A stretch of DNA of 64,000 bases from Pantoea trifolii (GCF_024506435.1 NZ_JANIET010000001.1:62001-126000), one strand, 5' to 3'. Counted from the first letter of the stretch, positions 48,765-57,310 are shown. Program-made: numbers and translations. Notes: generated by a model not told the origin, from the letters alone.

Positions 48765-48800
48765 TGTGTATTTGGTTGTATTTGTGTATTTGGTTGCATT
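48765..48800. promoter_or_regulatory. Tandem 18-bp direct repeat, candidate DeoR operator
   Basis: TGTGTATTTGGTTGTATT (48765-48782) followed without a gap by TGTGTATTTGGTTGCATT (48783-48800), 17 of 18 identical. It lies 63 bases from the regulator start and 77 from the aminotransferase start. DeoR-type proteins commonly bind direct repeats. Confidence 0.6.
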
Positions 48801-48876
48801 TGTCGTCAAAGCAGGCATGATATTGGCAAACGGCGATTTCGCATGCACCCCTTTCACCTTCGCAACGGGAGTTACC

Positions 48877-50217
48877 ATGGCTACACGTTCTACCATCATG
48901 GATACCAACAGTTTTCGTGCTGAGCACGCCGACGGGCTGGATGCGGCAACCCGCAAGCTCACCGACAAGCGCAGCAAAGTGTTGGGCGAGTCGTATCGCC
49001 TGTTTTACCGCAAGCCGGTGCACTTGGTGCGCGGCGAAGGGCAGTATGTGTGGGATGCCGCCGGTGATAAATATCTTGATGTGTACAACAACGTGGCGAG
49101 CATTGGTCACTGCCATCCGGCGGTGATTGAGGCGGTGAATCAGCAGATGAAGATGCTGAATACCCACACGCGCTATCTGCACGAACGTATTCTCGATTAC
49201 ACCGAAGAGCTGCTGGCGACCACGCCGGATGCCATCGATCGCGCCATGTATATGTGTACCGGTTCGGAAGCCAACGATTTGGCGATCCGCGTGGCGCGTG
49301 CTTTCAGCGGCGGCACCGGCATTATTGTGTCGCAGGAGGCGTATCACGGCACCAGCGATCTTACGTCCGGTGTGTCACCCGCGCTCGGCAGCGGACAGCC
49401 GCTGGCGGCAACCACGCGTCTGGTTTCACCGCCGGCTGCTTATCGCGTGAATGCGCCCGATCTCGGCGAGTGGTTTGCCAATGAAATCCAGCAGCAGATT
49501 GACGATATGAAAGCGCACGGCATTAAGTTTGCCGGCTTCCTCGCTGACTCCATCTTCTCTTCCGATGGCGTATTGCCGAACCCGCGCGGCTTCCTGCAAA
49601 AAGCGGTCGATGTGGTGCATGCCAACGGCGGGATTTTCATCGCCGATGAAGTGCAGCCGGGCTTTGGCCGTACCGGCGATGCGTTCTGGGGCTTTGCGCG
49701 TCACGGCGTTGTGCCCGATGTGATTACCACCGGCAAGCCAATGGGCAACGGCATTCCGGTTTCAGGTTTGCTGGCGAAAAGCGATGTGCTTGCCGCGTTC
49801 AGCGATGAAATTCCTTACTTCAACACCTTTGGCGGTAATCCGGTGGCGATGGCCGCCGCGCAAGCGGTGTTGACGGTGATTAAGGAAGAGGGCTTGCAGG
49901 AGCACAGCCGCGTGGTGGGCGCAAAACTACTAGGTGAATTGCAGAAACTGATGGATCGCCATGATTCGATTGGCGATGTGCGCGGTGCAGGTCTGTTTAT
50001 TGGTTTCGAACTGGTGCAGGACCGCGCCAGCAAAGCGCCGGACAAAACGCTGGCGCTGGATTTGATCGAAAAACTGCGCGAACACCGCGTGCTGACGTCA
50101 GTGGCGGGGCCGTACGGCAACGTGCTGAAACTGCGTCCGCCGTTGGCGTTCCAGGAAGCAGATATCGACTGGCTGGTAGGCGCGCTGGATAAGTCGTTGA
50201 GTGAGTTGGGGCGGTAA
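48877..50217 (+). CDS. Class III PLP-dependent aminotransferase, AGXT2L-like
   Basis: A 446-residue omega-type aminotransferase or phospho-lyase. The PLP-contacting CTGSEANDLAIRVARAFSG, the Asp in FIADEVQPGFGRTG and the Schiff-base Lys287 in TTGKPMGNGIP are present. The opening segment (NNVASIGHCHPAVIEAVNQQM, then LNTHTRYLHERIL) resembles AGXT2-like/ethanolamine-phosphate phospho-lyase proteins more than GabT. ATG 48877 is used because GGGAG lies 5 bases upstream; the longer frame crosses the operator repeat. It stands alone, controlled presumably by the divergent DeoR protein. Substrate unknown. Confidence 0.85.
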   Translation: MATRSTIMDTNSFRAEHADGLDAATRKLTDKRSKVLGESYRLFYRKPVHLVRGEGQYVWDAAGDKYLDVYNNVASIGHCHPAVIEAVNQQMKMLNTHTRYLHERILDYTEELLATTPDAIDRAMYMCTGSEANDLAIRVARAFSGGTGIIVSQEAYHGTSDLTSGVSPALGSGQPLAATTRLVSPPAAYRVNAPDLGEWFANEIQQQIDDMKAHGIKFAGFLADSIFSSDGVLPNPRGFLQKAVDVVHANGGIFIADEVQPGFGRTGDAFWGFARHGVVPDVITTGKPMGNGIPVSGLLAKSDVLAAFSDEIPYFNTFGGNPVAMAAAQAVLTVIKEEGLQEHSRVVGAKLLGELQKLMDRHDSIGDVRGAGLFIGFELVQDRASKAPDKTLALDLIEKLREHRVLTSVAGPYGNVLKLRPPLAFQEADIDWLVGALDKSLSELGR

Positions 50218-50252
50218 AACGGTCGCTGTGGATAGGGTGCGGTAATGAATGA

Positions 50253-50276
50253 GGTCGCCACGAATGGCGACCCTAC
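50253..50276. repeat. Palindromic intergenic repeat, copy 6
   Basis: GGTCGCCAC, GA, ATGGCGACCCTAC: between the convergent aminotransferase and epimerase genes. One base of the left arm (T to C) breaks the innermost pair. Confidence 0.8.
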
Positions 50277-50282
50277 GAGGTA

Positions 50283-50960
50283 TCACGCTGCGGTTTCCTC
50301 GGCGAAAATGCTCTCCATCTTCTGCCACGCCTGCGCCACATCGTCATCCAGATTAAACAATCCTGACGTACCGACAATAAACACATCGACGCCGGAAGCG
50401 GCGATTTGTTTAAAGGTGCGCGCATTGCACGAACCATCAATTTCGGTCAGATAGTGATAACCGTGCTCTTCGCGCATGGCGATCAGCTGGCGAATCTTAT
50501 TCAACGTTTCCGGAATAAACGTCTGGCCGGCGAAGCCCGGATCCACCGACATCACCGTCACTTTATCCAGCAGATGCGCATATTCACGAATACTTTCTGC
50601 CGGTGTAGCCGGATTTAACACCACGCCGCAGCGACGGCCCGCGTCTTTAATCTGCGTCAGCAAGCGGAAGATTTTATTGTTGGCGGTTTCCGGGTGGAAG
50701 CTAATAATATCGGCGCCCGCCTCAATGCACATCGGAATAATGTCTTCCGGATGATTCACCATTAAATGCACGTCAATCGGCACATCGGTAATTTTACGCA
50801 GGTTCTCAATAAAGAATGGCGACAGCGTAATATTCTTCACGTAGCTGCCATCCATAATATCGACATGATAAAAGGCGGCGGTGCTATTCATCGCTTCGAC
50901 CTGCTCGCGGAAGCGCGTGAGATCCATGCACATTAAGGAGGGGGAAAATTTGGCTTGCAT
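50283..50960 (-). CDS. alsE: Allulose-6-phosphate/ribulose-phosphate 3-epimerase
   Basis: A 225-residue TIM-barrel epimerase of the Rpe/AlsE group. FSPSLMCMDL at the N terminus, YHVDIMDGSYVKN (metal/catalytic Asp), VHLMV, VMSVDPGFAGQTFIP, EIDGSCNARTF and VGTSGLF follow AlsE more than Rpe (SLMCMD and NITLSPFF are AlsE-like). The reaction would be D-allulose-6-phosphate to fructose-6-phosphate, or a related ketose phosphate. It is the last gene of the IIA-IIB-IIC PTS operon, 50 bases after IIC, so it presumably acts on the phosphosugar that this PTS delivers. The symbol is given by similarity. Confidence 0.72.
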   Translation of the reverse strand: MQAKFSPSLMCMDLTRFREQVEAMNSTAAFYHVDIMDGSYVKNITLSPFFIENLRKITDVPIDVHLMVNHPEDIIPMCIEAGADIISFHPETANNKIFRLLTQIKDAGRRCGVVLNPATPAESIREYAHLLDKVTVMSVDPGFAGQTFIPETLNKIRQLIAMREEHGYHYLTEIDGSCNARTFKQIAASGVDVFIVGTSGLFNLDDDVAQAWQKMESIFAEETAA

Positions 50961-51010
50961 AACTTATTTCCTCATTACAAAAACAGCGCCCGCAGGCGCT
51001 GTTGATGACA

Positions 51011-52270
51011 TCAATGGAAGAACGAAATAATGTGGCCGAGCACGATACCGACAATGCCGAAGTCAGCATCGCCGAAGGTGGTGGAAGCAAAGCCGAGGTC
51101 GCCCATCAGCGGCAGCAGAATCGCTGGCAGGAAGGAGATCAGCAGGCCTTGCACAAAGGCGCCAATCACTGCGCCACGACGTCCGCCGGTGATATTGCCG
51201 TAGACGCCCGCAGTTGCACCGCAGAAGAAGTGCGGCACCAAACCCGGAACGATGACGCTCAAACCAAACAGCGGGCACAGGAACATGCTGATCAAACCGG
51301 CGGAGAAGCTCGACAGGAAGCCGATGATCACCGCGTTTGGTGCGAACGGGAATACGGTTGGGCAATCCAGCGCCGGTTTGGCGTTGGGTACCAGTTTATC
51401 GGCGATGCCTTTAAAGGCCGGCACGATCTCCGCAATCACCATACGCACACCGGCGAGGATGATGTAGACGCCAGCAGCAAAGGTAATCGACTGAATGATG
51501 GCGAACACAATGTAGTTCTGGCCGCCACTGATGCTTTCGGTGAACGCTTTGCCCGCAACCAGAACCAACGCGATAAACAGAATCATCATGGTCAGCGAAA
51601 TCGCTACCGATGAGTCGCGCAGGAAGTTGAGGGTTTTCGGCACCTTGAGTTCTTCAATCGACGGGCTGCCTTTACCGACCACTTTGCCGACCAACGCGGA
51701 GAGCAGATAACCGGTTGAGCCAAAGTGGCCGAGCGCCAGATCGTCCGAGTTGGTGATTTTGCGGGTGAACGGCTGCAGAATCGCCGGGCAAACCACCATC
51801 ATGGTGCCGAGAATCAGCGAACCAATCAGCACCAGCCAGAAGCCGTGTATGCCGCCTACCGATAGAATCACCGCCAGCATCGCCGACATATATAGCGTGT
51901 GGTGACCGGTCAGGAAGATGTATTTCAGCGGTGTAATGCGTGCCAGCAAGATGTTCACCAGCATACCGAACACCATGATCATGGCGGTTTCGGTGCCGTA
52001 GCTCTTCTGCGCCAGCGCCGCCATTGCATCGGTGTTGGGTACCACGCCCTGAATATTAAACGAGTGCTCAAACAGCTGGCTGAAGATGGTTAATGTGGCC
52101 GCAATTAAATTGGCCCCGGCGATGAGAATAACAAAACCCATGATGGTTTTAAGCGTACCGGAAATAACATCAGAAACCGGTTTCTTTTGCAGTAATAAAC
52201 CAAACAGGGAAAAAAGGCCGACAAGTATTGCGGGTGTTCCAAGAACATCCTTTATAATAAATTGCAGCAT
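51011..52270 (-). CDS. PTS IIC component, ascorbate (UlaA/SgaT) family
   Basis: A 419-residue inner-membrane permease with about eleven hydrophobic segments. Family traits of UlaA are present: TLKTIMGFVILIAGANLIA near the start, ITPLKYIFLTGHHTLYMSA (TGH near 125), SIEELKVPKTLNFLRDSSVA and PFAPNAVIIGFLSSF. UlaA-type IIC proteins import L-ascorbate in E. coli, but the epimerase next door suggests a ketose-like or pentitol-derived substrate. It lies 44 bases after the IIB gene in one operon. Length is shorter than E. coli UlaA (465), mainly at the C terminus. Confidence 0.85.
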   Translation of the reverse strand: MLQFIIKDVLGTPAILVGLFSLFGLLLQKKPVSDVISGTLKTIMGFVILIAGANLIAATLTIFSQLFEHSFNIQGVVPNTDAMAALAQKSYGTETAMIMVFGMLVNILLARITPLKYIFLTGHHTLYMSAMLAVILSVGGIHGFWLVLIGSLILGTMMVVCPAILQPFTRKITNSDDLALGHFGSTGYLLSALVGKVVGKGSPSIEELKVPKTLNFLRDSSVAISLTMMILFIALVLVAGKAFTESISGGQNYIVFAIIQSITFAAGVYIILAGVRMVIAEIVPAFKGIADKLVPNAKPALDCPTVFPFAPNAVIIGFLSSFSAGLISMFLCPLFGLSVIVPGLVPHFFCGATAGVYGNITGGRRGAVIGAFVQGLLISFLPAILLPLMGDLGFASTTFGDADFGIVGIVLGHIISFFH

Positions 52271-52314
52271 AACCTACTCCGTATTAAGTAGCGTGTACTT
52301 GCCTTACAAGGTTA

Positions 52315-52581
52315 TTAAATATTTTCAGCGATAATTTCTTTGATTTTTGCATTATCCAGCAGGTTAGTCAGGCCAACGACTTTCGCGCTGTGTCCGGCTA
52401 ATTGATCGGCAATATCTTTCGCGGCAATAATTAAATCAGCCTGTTCAGATTTCGCTGAGGTTAAATCGGTGTGGCCCACTTCGGCTTCTTTACCCAAATC
52501 CGCCACAATCTTCTTCACGTTCATTTCAACAATGAAGCTACTGCCTAAACCATTTCCGCACACAATCAGCACTTTTTTCAT
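52315..52581 (-). CDS. PTS IIB component, UlaB-like
   Basis: An 88-residue cytoplasmic phosphocarrier. The phosphorylated Cys8 stands in the P-loop VCGNGLGSSFIVEMN, the signature of ascorbate- and galactitol-type IIB domains. It takes phosphate from the IIA protein encoded 15 bases upstream and hands it to the sugar crossing the IIC channel. E. coli UlaB has 101 residues. Confidence 0.88.
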   Translation of the reverse strand: MKKVLIVCGNGLGSSFIVEMNVKKIVADLGKEAEVGHTDLTSAKSEQADLIIAAKDIADQLAGHSAKVVGLTNLLDNAKIKEIIAENI

Positions 52582-52596
52582 AATAGGGTTCTCTGG

Positions 52597-53040
52597 TTAT
52601 TTATTTTCAATGACAGCTTCAATCGCTGACAGGGTAGAAGCCGACAGCAACTGCTGCAGGCGGGATTCGTCGCTGAACACGTCGGCTAATGCGGTGATCA
52701 TCTGAATATGATCGTCGCCAGACACCGCACATAGCATGATGACCACATAAACCGGATCGTTTTCATCGGCCTGAAAGCTCACGCCATTCTTCACATGCAG
52801 CAGCGACAGGCCGTTTTTGCGCGCGCCTTGTTCCGGGCGGGCATGTGGCATCGCCAGACCCGGCGCCAGCACGTAATACGGGCCGAGTTCGGCATGCGAA
52901 GTGAAGATGGCATCGAGATAAGCCGGGCTGATGGCGCCCGCGGCCAGCAGCGGTTCGGCGGATAAACGCACCGCTTCCTGCCAGTCGCTAACCTGCTCTA
53001 CGACACGAATATGTTGCGGTGTTAGCCATTGAGTGAGCAT
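52597..53040 (-). CDS. PTS IIA component, UlaC-like (mannitol/fructose type)
   Basis: A 147-residue IIA protein. The phosphoryl-accepting His66 is in APGLAMPHARPEQGA, the PTS EIIA type-2 signature; DDHIQMITALADVFSD further on is also conserved. It receives phosphate from HPr. First gene of the IIA-IIB-IIC-epimerase operon, transcribed from the 295-base region shared with the divergent LacI gene, where two operator-like palindromes occur. Confidence 0.88.
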   Translation of the reverse strand: MLTQWLTPQHIRVVEQVSDWQEAVRLSAEPLLAAGAISPAYLDAIFTSHAELGPYYVLAPGLAMPHARPEQGARKNGLSLLHVKNGVSFQADENDPVYVVIMLCAVSGDDHIQMITALADVFSDESRLQQLLSASTLSAIEAVIENK

Positions 53041-53119
53041 CAGTAATTCCTGTTTATTCGTCGATGGGGTGCAATGTAGGTTATTTTCTCAGCGGTTTTC
53101 TGTGATGATTGTCGCAAAA

Positions 53120-53164
53120 GTTAGCGCTAACACCGTTATTGTTAAAAAACGTGTTATCGCTAAC
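53120..53164. promoter_or_regulatory. Paired LacI-type operators of the PTS operon
   Basis: GTTAGCGCTAAC (53120-53131, perfect palindrome) and GTTATCGCTAAC (53153-53164, one mismatched pair). Their centres are 33 bp apart, about three helical turns, so repressor dimers would lie on one DNA face. Both resemble the E. coli GntR/IdnR consensus (GTTA, central CG, TAAC). They lie about 80-124 bases upstream of the IIA gene. Confidence 0.65.
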
Positions 53165-53335
53165 ATTTCCTTGCTGCGCGTTTGTCTTCGTTGCAAGCAC
53201 CTGACATGCTCAATCATTCTGAAAAGATCGCGGGGTGAGGGATGCCCGAAACTGTAGTTTTTCACATGGCGCGTTAACAGATTTGGTTTTAAGCTGCGTC
53301 CTGGCAAAAAAGTAGCGAGTAATGCAGGAGATCGC

Positions 53336-54361
53336 ATGACAGAAAAAAAGCGGCGCGGTACCGGCAAAAGTACTTTAGCCGATGTTGCCCGTTTGGTGGG
53401 TGTAAGCACCATGACAGCATCGCGTGCGTTGCGCATGCCGGAAAAAGTGTCGCCTGAAATTCGCGCCAAAATCGATGCGGCGGTGATTGAGCTCTCCTAT
53501 GTCCCGAACGTGCAGGCGAGTAATCTGGCATCGGCGACATCACGCTTGATCACCATGGTGGTACCGTCGTTTGCCACGCCGGGCAGTGCGATTGTGTCGG
53601 AAGCGCTGCAGGAAGTGCTGCGGCCGCAGGGTTATAACATGATGCTGGCGGAAGCCAATCATTCGGCTGCGGAAGAGAGCGAGCTGATCGAAATGCTGCT
53701 CTCCTATAATCCGGCGGCGATGGTGCATTTCAATTTCGATAACGCCGCCGAAGCGCATCGCCTGCTGAGCAATTCCGGGTTGCCGGTGATGGATATTGGC
53801 GGTGTGCATCCGAATTCGGCGGGGATCAGCATTGGTGTCGATTACGCCAAAGCGATTCGCCAACTGGTGCAAAGCCTGGTCGAGCGCGGTTATCGTAATC
53901 TCGGTTTGTTGTGCACGCAGAGTAATAACACCATCTTCCGCCAGCTGTTGAATGGCTGGCACAGCGGCATGCTGGCGATGAATCAGGCGCCGCATCGCGT
54001 GGTGACATCGCCGAAAATGCCAACCTTTGCCGCCGGGCACAGCTTGCTGGCAGAGATTCGCCTCACCTGGCCAGAGCTGGATGTGCTGATTTGCACCAGC
54101 GATGAAGTGGCTTGCGGTGCCATCATGGCGTGTCATGCGGCGGGGATTGCCATTCCCAGCCAGTTAGCGATTGCCAGCATCGGCGGCGGCCCGTTAGCGG
54201 CAGTGTGTTCGCCGCCGCTGACCAGCATTGTGCTGCCGTATGAAGAGATGGGGCGCACGGCGGGTAAACGTCTGCTGGCGGCGCTCAAAGGCGATGAACC
54301 GCCAGCCATCAATGAGCTGCCGGTGCAGCTTAAACTGCGCGCCAGCAGCCACAAGGTGTAG
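53336..54361 (+). CDS. LacI-family regulator of the PTS operon, GntR-like
   Basis: A 341-residue LacI/GalR regulator: HTH near residues 13-38 (LADVARLVGVSTMTASRALRMPEKVS), hinge (NVQASNLASATSRLITMVVP) and effector domain (ICTSDEVACGAIMACHAAGIAIP, then GGGPLAAVCSPPLTSI). The MPEKVS wing is shared with GntR-type repressors, as in the gene at 10229. AGGAG stands upstream of ATG 53336. Being divergent from the PTS genes with GntR-like operators between, it most likely represses them and itself. The inducing sugar phosphate is unknown. Confidence 0.85.
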   Translation: MTEKKRRGTGKSTLADVARLVGVSTMTASRALRMPEKVSPEIRAKIDAAVIELSYVPNVQASNLASATSRLITMVVPSFATPGSAIVSEALQEVLRPQGYNMMLAEANHSAAEESELIEMLLSYNPAAMVHFNFDNAAEAHRLLSNSGLPVMDIGGVHPNSAGISIGVDYAKAIRQLVQSLVERGYRNLGLLCTQSNNTIFRQLLNGWHSGMLAMNQAPHRVVTSPKMPTFAAGHSLLAEIRLTWPELDVLICTSDEVACGAIMACHAAGIAIPSQLAIASIGGGPLAAVCSPPLTSIVLPYEEMGRTAGKRLLAALKGDEPPAINELPVQLKLRASSHKV

Positions 54362-54398
54362 CCGTGCGTGCGCACCTTTTCCCAGATTCATCAAATCC

Positions 54399-54422
54399 TT
54401 ATCAATTCTAAGGCATTGATAA
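54399..54422. promoter_or_regulatory. Inverted repeat upstream of sodA
   Basis: TTATCAAT and ATTGATAA are perfect 8-bp arms with an 8-base spacer, about 100 bases before sodA and 38 after the LacI stop. It may be a weak terminator for the LacI gene or a regulator site of sodA. No T-run follows the second arm. Confidence 0.4.
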
Positions 54423-54521
54423 CCCTTTTACGGATCATGTTTTTAACTATAATGATCCGACTGCTTACGCGGCACGCCCAGTGAGGTGGTGCTGCAAAAC
54501 ACTAAAATGGAGAGGAAGAAC

Positions 54522-55139
54522 ATGAGTTATTCACTGCCATCCCTGCCGTATGCGTACGACGCACTGGAACCGCACTTCGACAAGCAGACGATGGAAATCC
54601 ATCACTCTAAACACCACCAGGCCTACGTTAACAACGCTAACGCTGCGCTGGAAGGTACCGAATTCGCTGACCTGCCGGTTGAAGAACTGATCGCTAAACT
54701 GGATCAGCTGCCAGCAGACAAAAAAGGTCCACTGCGTAACAACGCAGGCGGCCACGCTAACCACAGCTTCTTCTGGAAAGGTCTGAAACTGGGCACCTCG
54801 CTGCAGGGCGAGCTGAAAGCTGCCATCGAAAAAGATTTCGGTAGCGTTGAAGCTTTCCAGGCTGAGTTTGAGAAAGCCGCTACCACTCGCTTCGGTTCAG
54901 GCTGGGCGTGGCTGGTGAAAAAAGGCGACAAACTGGCTGTGGTTTCAACCGCAAACCAGGACAGCCCACTGATGGGTGAAGCGGTCGCTGGCGTTTCAGG
55001 CACTCCGATCATCGGCTTGGACGTGTGGGAACACGCTTACTACCTGAAGTATCAGAACAAACGTCCTGATTACATCAAAGCATTCTGGAACGTGGTGAAC
55101 TGGGACGAAGCTGCAGCGCGTTTCGCTGCTGCGAAGTAA
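54522..55139 (+). CDS. sodA: Manganese superoxide dismutase
   Basis: A 205-residue cytoplasmic Mn-SOD (E. coli 206) that dismutates superoxide. Manganese ligands are visible in [13 protein letters not shown] (His27), NHSFFWKGL (His near 80) and [11 protein letters not shown] (Asp and His near 167-171). [10 protein letters not shown] and the C-terminal [12 protein letters not shown] are typical of SodA rather than iron SodB. Start 54522 reproduces the family N terminus ([19 protein letters not shown]), and an upstream in-frame codon is rejected. A strong terminator follows 23 bases after the stop. Confidence 0.97.
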   Translation: MSYSLPSLPYAYDALEPHFDKQTMEIHHSKHHQAYVNNANAALEGTEFADLPVEELIAKLDQLPADKKGPLRNNAGGHANHSFFWKGLKLGTSLQGELKAAIEKDFGSVEAFQAEFEKAATTRFGSGWAWLVKKGDKLAVVSTANQDSPLMGEAVAGVSGTPIIGLDVWEHAYYLKYQNKRPDYIKAFWNVVNWDEAAARFAAAK

Positions 55140-55162
55140 GTTCAGGCTATAGCCGCAACACG

Positions 55163-55192
55163 AAACCGGTGATGATTTCACCGGTTTTTTTT
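55163..55192 (+). terminator. Rho-independent terminator of sodA
   Basis: AAACCGGTGA (55163-55172) pairs with TCACCGGTTT (55178-55187) around a 5-base loop, followed by a run of T to 55192. Confidence 0.93.
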
Positions 55193-55327
55193 CGTCTTTT
55201 TTAAACCCTTTCTAAACGACCTGAATATTCACGCGTACGATTATTGCGCGGCGAAAGCTTATTAACCTGCCGTTGATAATTTGGGGCATATAGTAGCGAC
55301 AATTTGTCTCGCTAGGCCTAAATAATC

Positions 55328-56290
55328 ATGTCTACTATCACAACTTCTGTGACGAATAATGATTCGTCAGCGCCGCTGTTTTTGCCATTAATAAGCGGAA
55401 AGTTCAGGCCGAATAAATTATGGAATAGCGGAAGTTTTCGCGCGAAATTTGCCTTAAGGTCACTAGTCTTTCCTGTGACGACCTTTAATTATCTGCAGCA
55501 GTTAACGAAATTGTCTGCGCTACCGCAGCTGTTGACCATGCAAGGTTTGCTGCCGGCCAAGCCACATCGTCCTTATCTGCGTGCGGGATTCAGCGTGGCG
55601 CAACGTGCGCAGGCTATCATCGATCACTACACCTTGATGGAGCAGTTAGAGAATACGGCACTGCGCCAGTTGTTGCAGAGTCCGGGCGATAATTTGCTGG
55701 CCACGTTGAGCGGCAAAAACGACGAGGCGTTTGTGATTCACTGCTGTCCGGGACGTTTTGACCGTGAAGGTGAAATTACCCTGGAGCTGCATTATCAAAC
55801 GCAGTTAATTGCTTCGCTCTCTTTCTCAATTATTCGCGAACAGAACAAGCGCACCTTATTAATTGGTGGATTGCAGGGACCGCGTAAACATATTTCCAAC
55901 GATGTGATTCGCGATGCCACGAAAGCGGCACACGGCGTATTCCCGAAACGTTTGCTGATGGAAGCGGTATTTAATCTGGCGCAACAGTGTGGCGTTGAGG
56001 CGATCACCGCCGTTGGCGATACCACACACGTGTTCCGCAGCCTGCGCTACCGTCACAGTAAAGGCGACAAGTTTTTTGCCAGCTACAGCGAGTTTTGGTT
56101 GTCGTTGGGTGGCGTGGCGCGTACTGATGAGCTGTTTGCGTTGCCGTTACGCGCGGAGCGTAAAGATCTGGAAGAGATTGCCAGCAAGAAGCGCGCCGAG
56201 TATCGCCGTCGCTATGCCTTGCTGGACAGTCTGAATGAACAAGTTCATCAGGCGGCTGGCATCCTACGCGACGTCTCACACGCCGCGTAA
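55328..56290 (+). CDS. VirK/YbjX family protein (DUF535)
   Basis: A 320-residue protein of the VirK/YbjX family. Diagnostic stretches are FDREGEITLELHYQTQLIASLSFSI, IGGLQGPRKHIS, RDATKAAHGVFPKRLLMEA and the C-terminal DELFALPLRAERKDLEEI. Its relatives in Shigella and Salmonella affect surface or membrane properties and virulence, but the molecular function is not known. No signal peptide is seen. It is preceded by the sodA terminator and ends 7 bases from the convergent yibL. Confidence 0.87.
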   Translation: MSTITTSVTNNDSSAPLFLPLISGKFRPNKLWNSGSFRAKFALRSLVFPVTTFNYLQQLTKLSALPQLLTMQGLLPAKPHRPYLRAGFSVAQRAQAIIDHYTLMEQLENTALRQLLQSPGDNLLATLSGKNDEAFVIHCCPGRFDREGEITLELHYQTQLIASLSFSIIREQNKRTLLIGGLQGPRKHISNDVIRDATKAAHGVFPKRLLMEAVFNLAQQCGVEAITAVGDTTHVFRSLRYRHSKGDKFFASYSEFWLSLGGVARTDELFALPLRAERKDLEEIASKKRAEYRRRYALLDSLNEQVHQAAGILRDVSHAA

Positions 56291-56297
56291 GTCAAGA

Positions 56298-56660
56298 TTA
56301 GAACGGCTGCTTGGCGTAGCCGGTCATCACTTTCAGTCCCATCTCACGTCCGAGCGCGGTCATTGGGTGTACCACCACCAGGCCGCGCACGCTTTTCTTA
56401 AATGCGCCCATGTTGGCCTGTTCTTTCTTGGTGATTTCGCGGCTAAAGCCCAGCTTCTGCAGCTGTTGCGCTTCTTTGCTCAGCTTCTCAGTGCGGACGC
56501 TGCGCAGGCGCTCAATTTCCAGCTCCAGCTTCTCTTTTTCACGCAGCAGTTCACCGAGCTTTTCGGCATCGCCAGAGGCTAGCAGCGGGGCTTCTTTGCG
56601 GTTGAGCGCATCGAGCTGATCGCTCAGCAGTTTAATCTCGGCTTTTTCTTGTTCTTTCAT
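56298..56660 (-). CDS. yibL: Ribosome-associated protein YibL
   Basis: A 120-residue basic protein, the same length as E. coli YibL. The first 75 residues are a charged coiled coil ([17 protein letters not shown]) and the last 45 are near-invariant ([32 protein letters not shown]). YibL co-purifies with ribosomal subunits, but its function is undefined. ATG 56660 is preferred over the longer frame because it gives the family N terminus. It follows mtlR, as in E. coli, with a palindromic repeat between. Confidence 0.93.
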   Translation of the reverse strand: MKEQEKAEIKLLSDQLDALNRKEAPLLASGDAEKLGELLREKEKLELEIERLRSVRTEKLSKEAQQLQKLGFSREITKKEQANMGAFKKSVRGLVVVHPMTALGREMGLKVMTGYAKQPF

Positions 56661-56744
56661 TGGGGGAAAACTCGTTAAGGAAAACAGGCAAAGGATACAC
56701 AAATCTACGCAGTTTTGCAGCGTGGCGCGTATTCATGCTCGCCT

Positions 56745-56768
56745 GGTCGCCATGAATGGCGACCCTAC
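56745..56768. repeat. Palindromic intergenic repeat, copy 7
   Basis: GGTCGCCAT, GA, ATGGCGACCCTAC between mtlR and yibL. The mtlR stop codon (TAG, minus 56767-56765) lies inside the element's GTAGG end, so the repeat has landed directly on the gene end. Confidence 0.85.
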
Positions 56769-57310
56769 ACTGCCGGCTTTTTAAACACCTGCTTGTGCGA
56801 AATGCGTGAAATCAGCTCGGTGAGCGACAGCACCATGGTTGAACGTACCATCTGCAGATAGCGCTGCTGCTGCATGGAGCGCAGTTGCTCGTCGTCGCGG
56901 TTGAAATCCGGCTGCGGCGGCCAGGCGGCCACGCAGTGCAATTCGCCAAACGGGCCGAGGATCTCATCGTCGGTAAATCGATAATCGCTGATGTCGTGAT
57001 TCAGCTCCTCACGCAGCGCCAGCAGCAGTTCACAATCTTCGTACTCATGCCGGTTGATCACGCCCAGGCCGTAAATCAGCTTGAGGCGAACCGAGAGTTC
57101 GCCCAGCGGACCATTACCCAGCAGCAGCGGCTCTACGGCATATTTGACCGCGTAATCGTCCTTGCGAAACACTTGCAGCACCAGCAGGTTAACTGCTTCG
57201 GTCAGCAGCTCAACGGCGGCGATCAGGAAGCTTCTCACCGAACGACCGGCGTTCAGGCGCTCAAGCACCCGGTTTTCAAAAGCCTGCTTCTCTTCCATCA
57301 TTGCCTGCAT
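56765..57310 (-). CDS. mtlR: Mannitol operon repressor MtlR
   Basis: A 181-residue repressor of the mtl operon (E. coli 195). FENRVLERLNAGRSVRSFLIAAVELLTEAVNLLVLQVF, given here only as a region (about 12-49), and RKDDYAVKYAVEPLL, YGLGVINRHEYEDCE and DDEILGPFGELHCVAA are conserved. MtlR is all-helical and has no classic DNA-binding motif; it acts in concert with other factors. The N terminus is shorter than in E. coli and begins at the conserved MQA. The C terminus ends in FKKPAV rather than FQK, and the stop is supplied by a palindromic repeat. Third gene of mtlA-mtlD-mtlR. Confidence 0.94.
   Translation of the reverse strand: MQAMMEEKQAFENRVLERLNAGRSVRSFLIAAVELLTEAVNLLVLQVFRKDDYAVKYAVEPLLLGNGPLGELSVRLKLIYGLGVINRHEYEDCELLLALREELNHDISDYRFTDDEILGPFGELHCVAAWPPQPDFNRDDEQLRSMQQQRYLQMVRSTMVLSLTELISRISHKQVFKKPAV

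Noticed and set aside
52086..52334. Small open frame opposite the PTS IIC gene
   Set aside because: Antisense to conserved membrane-helix coding; no independent signal.
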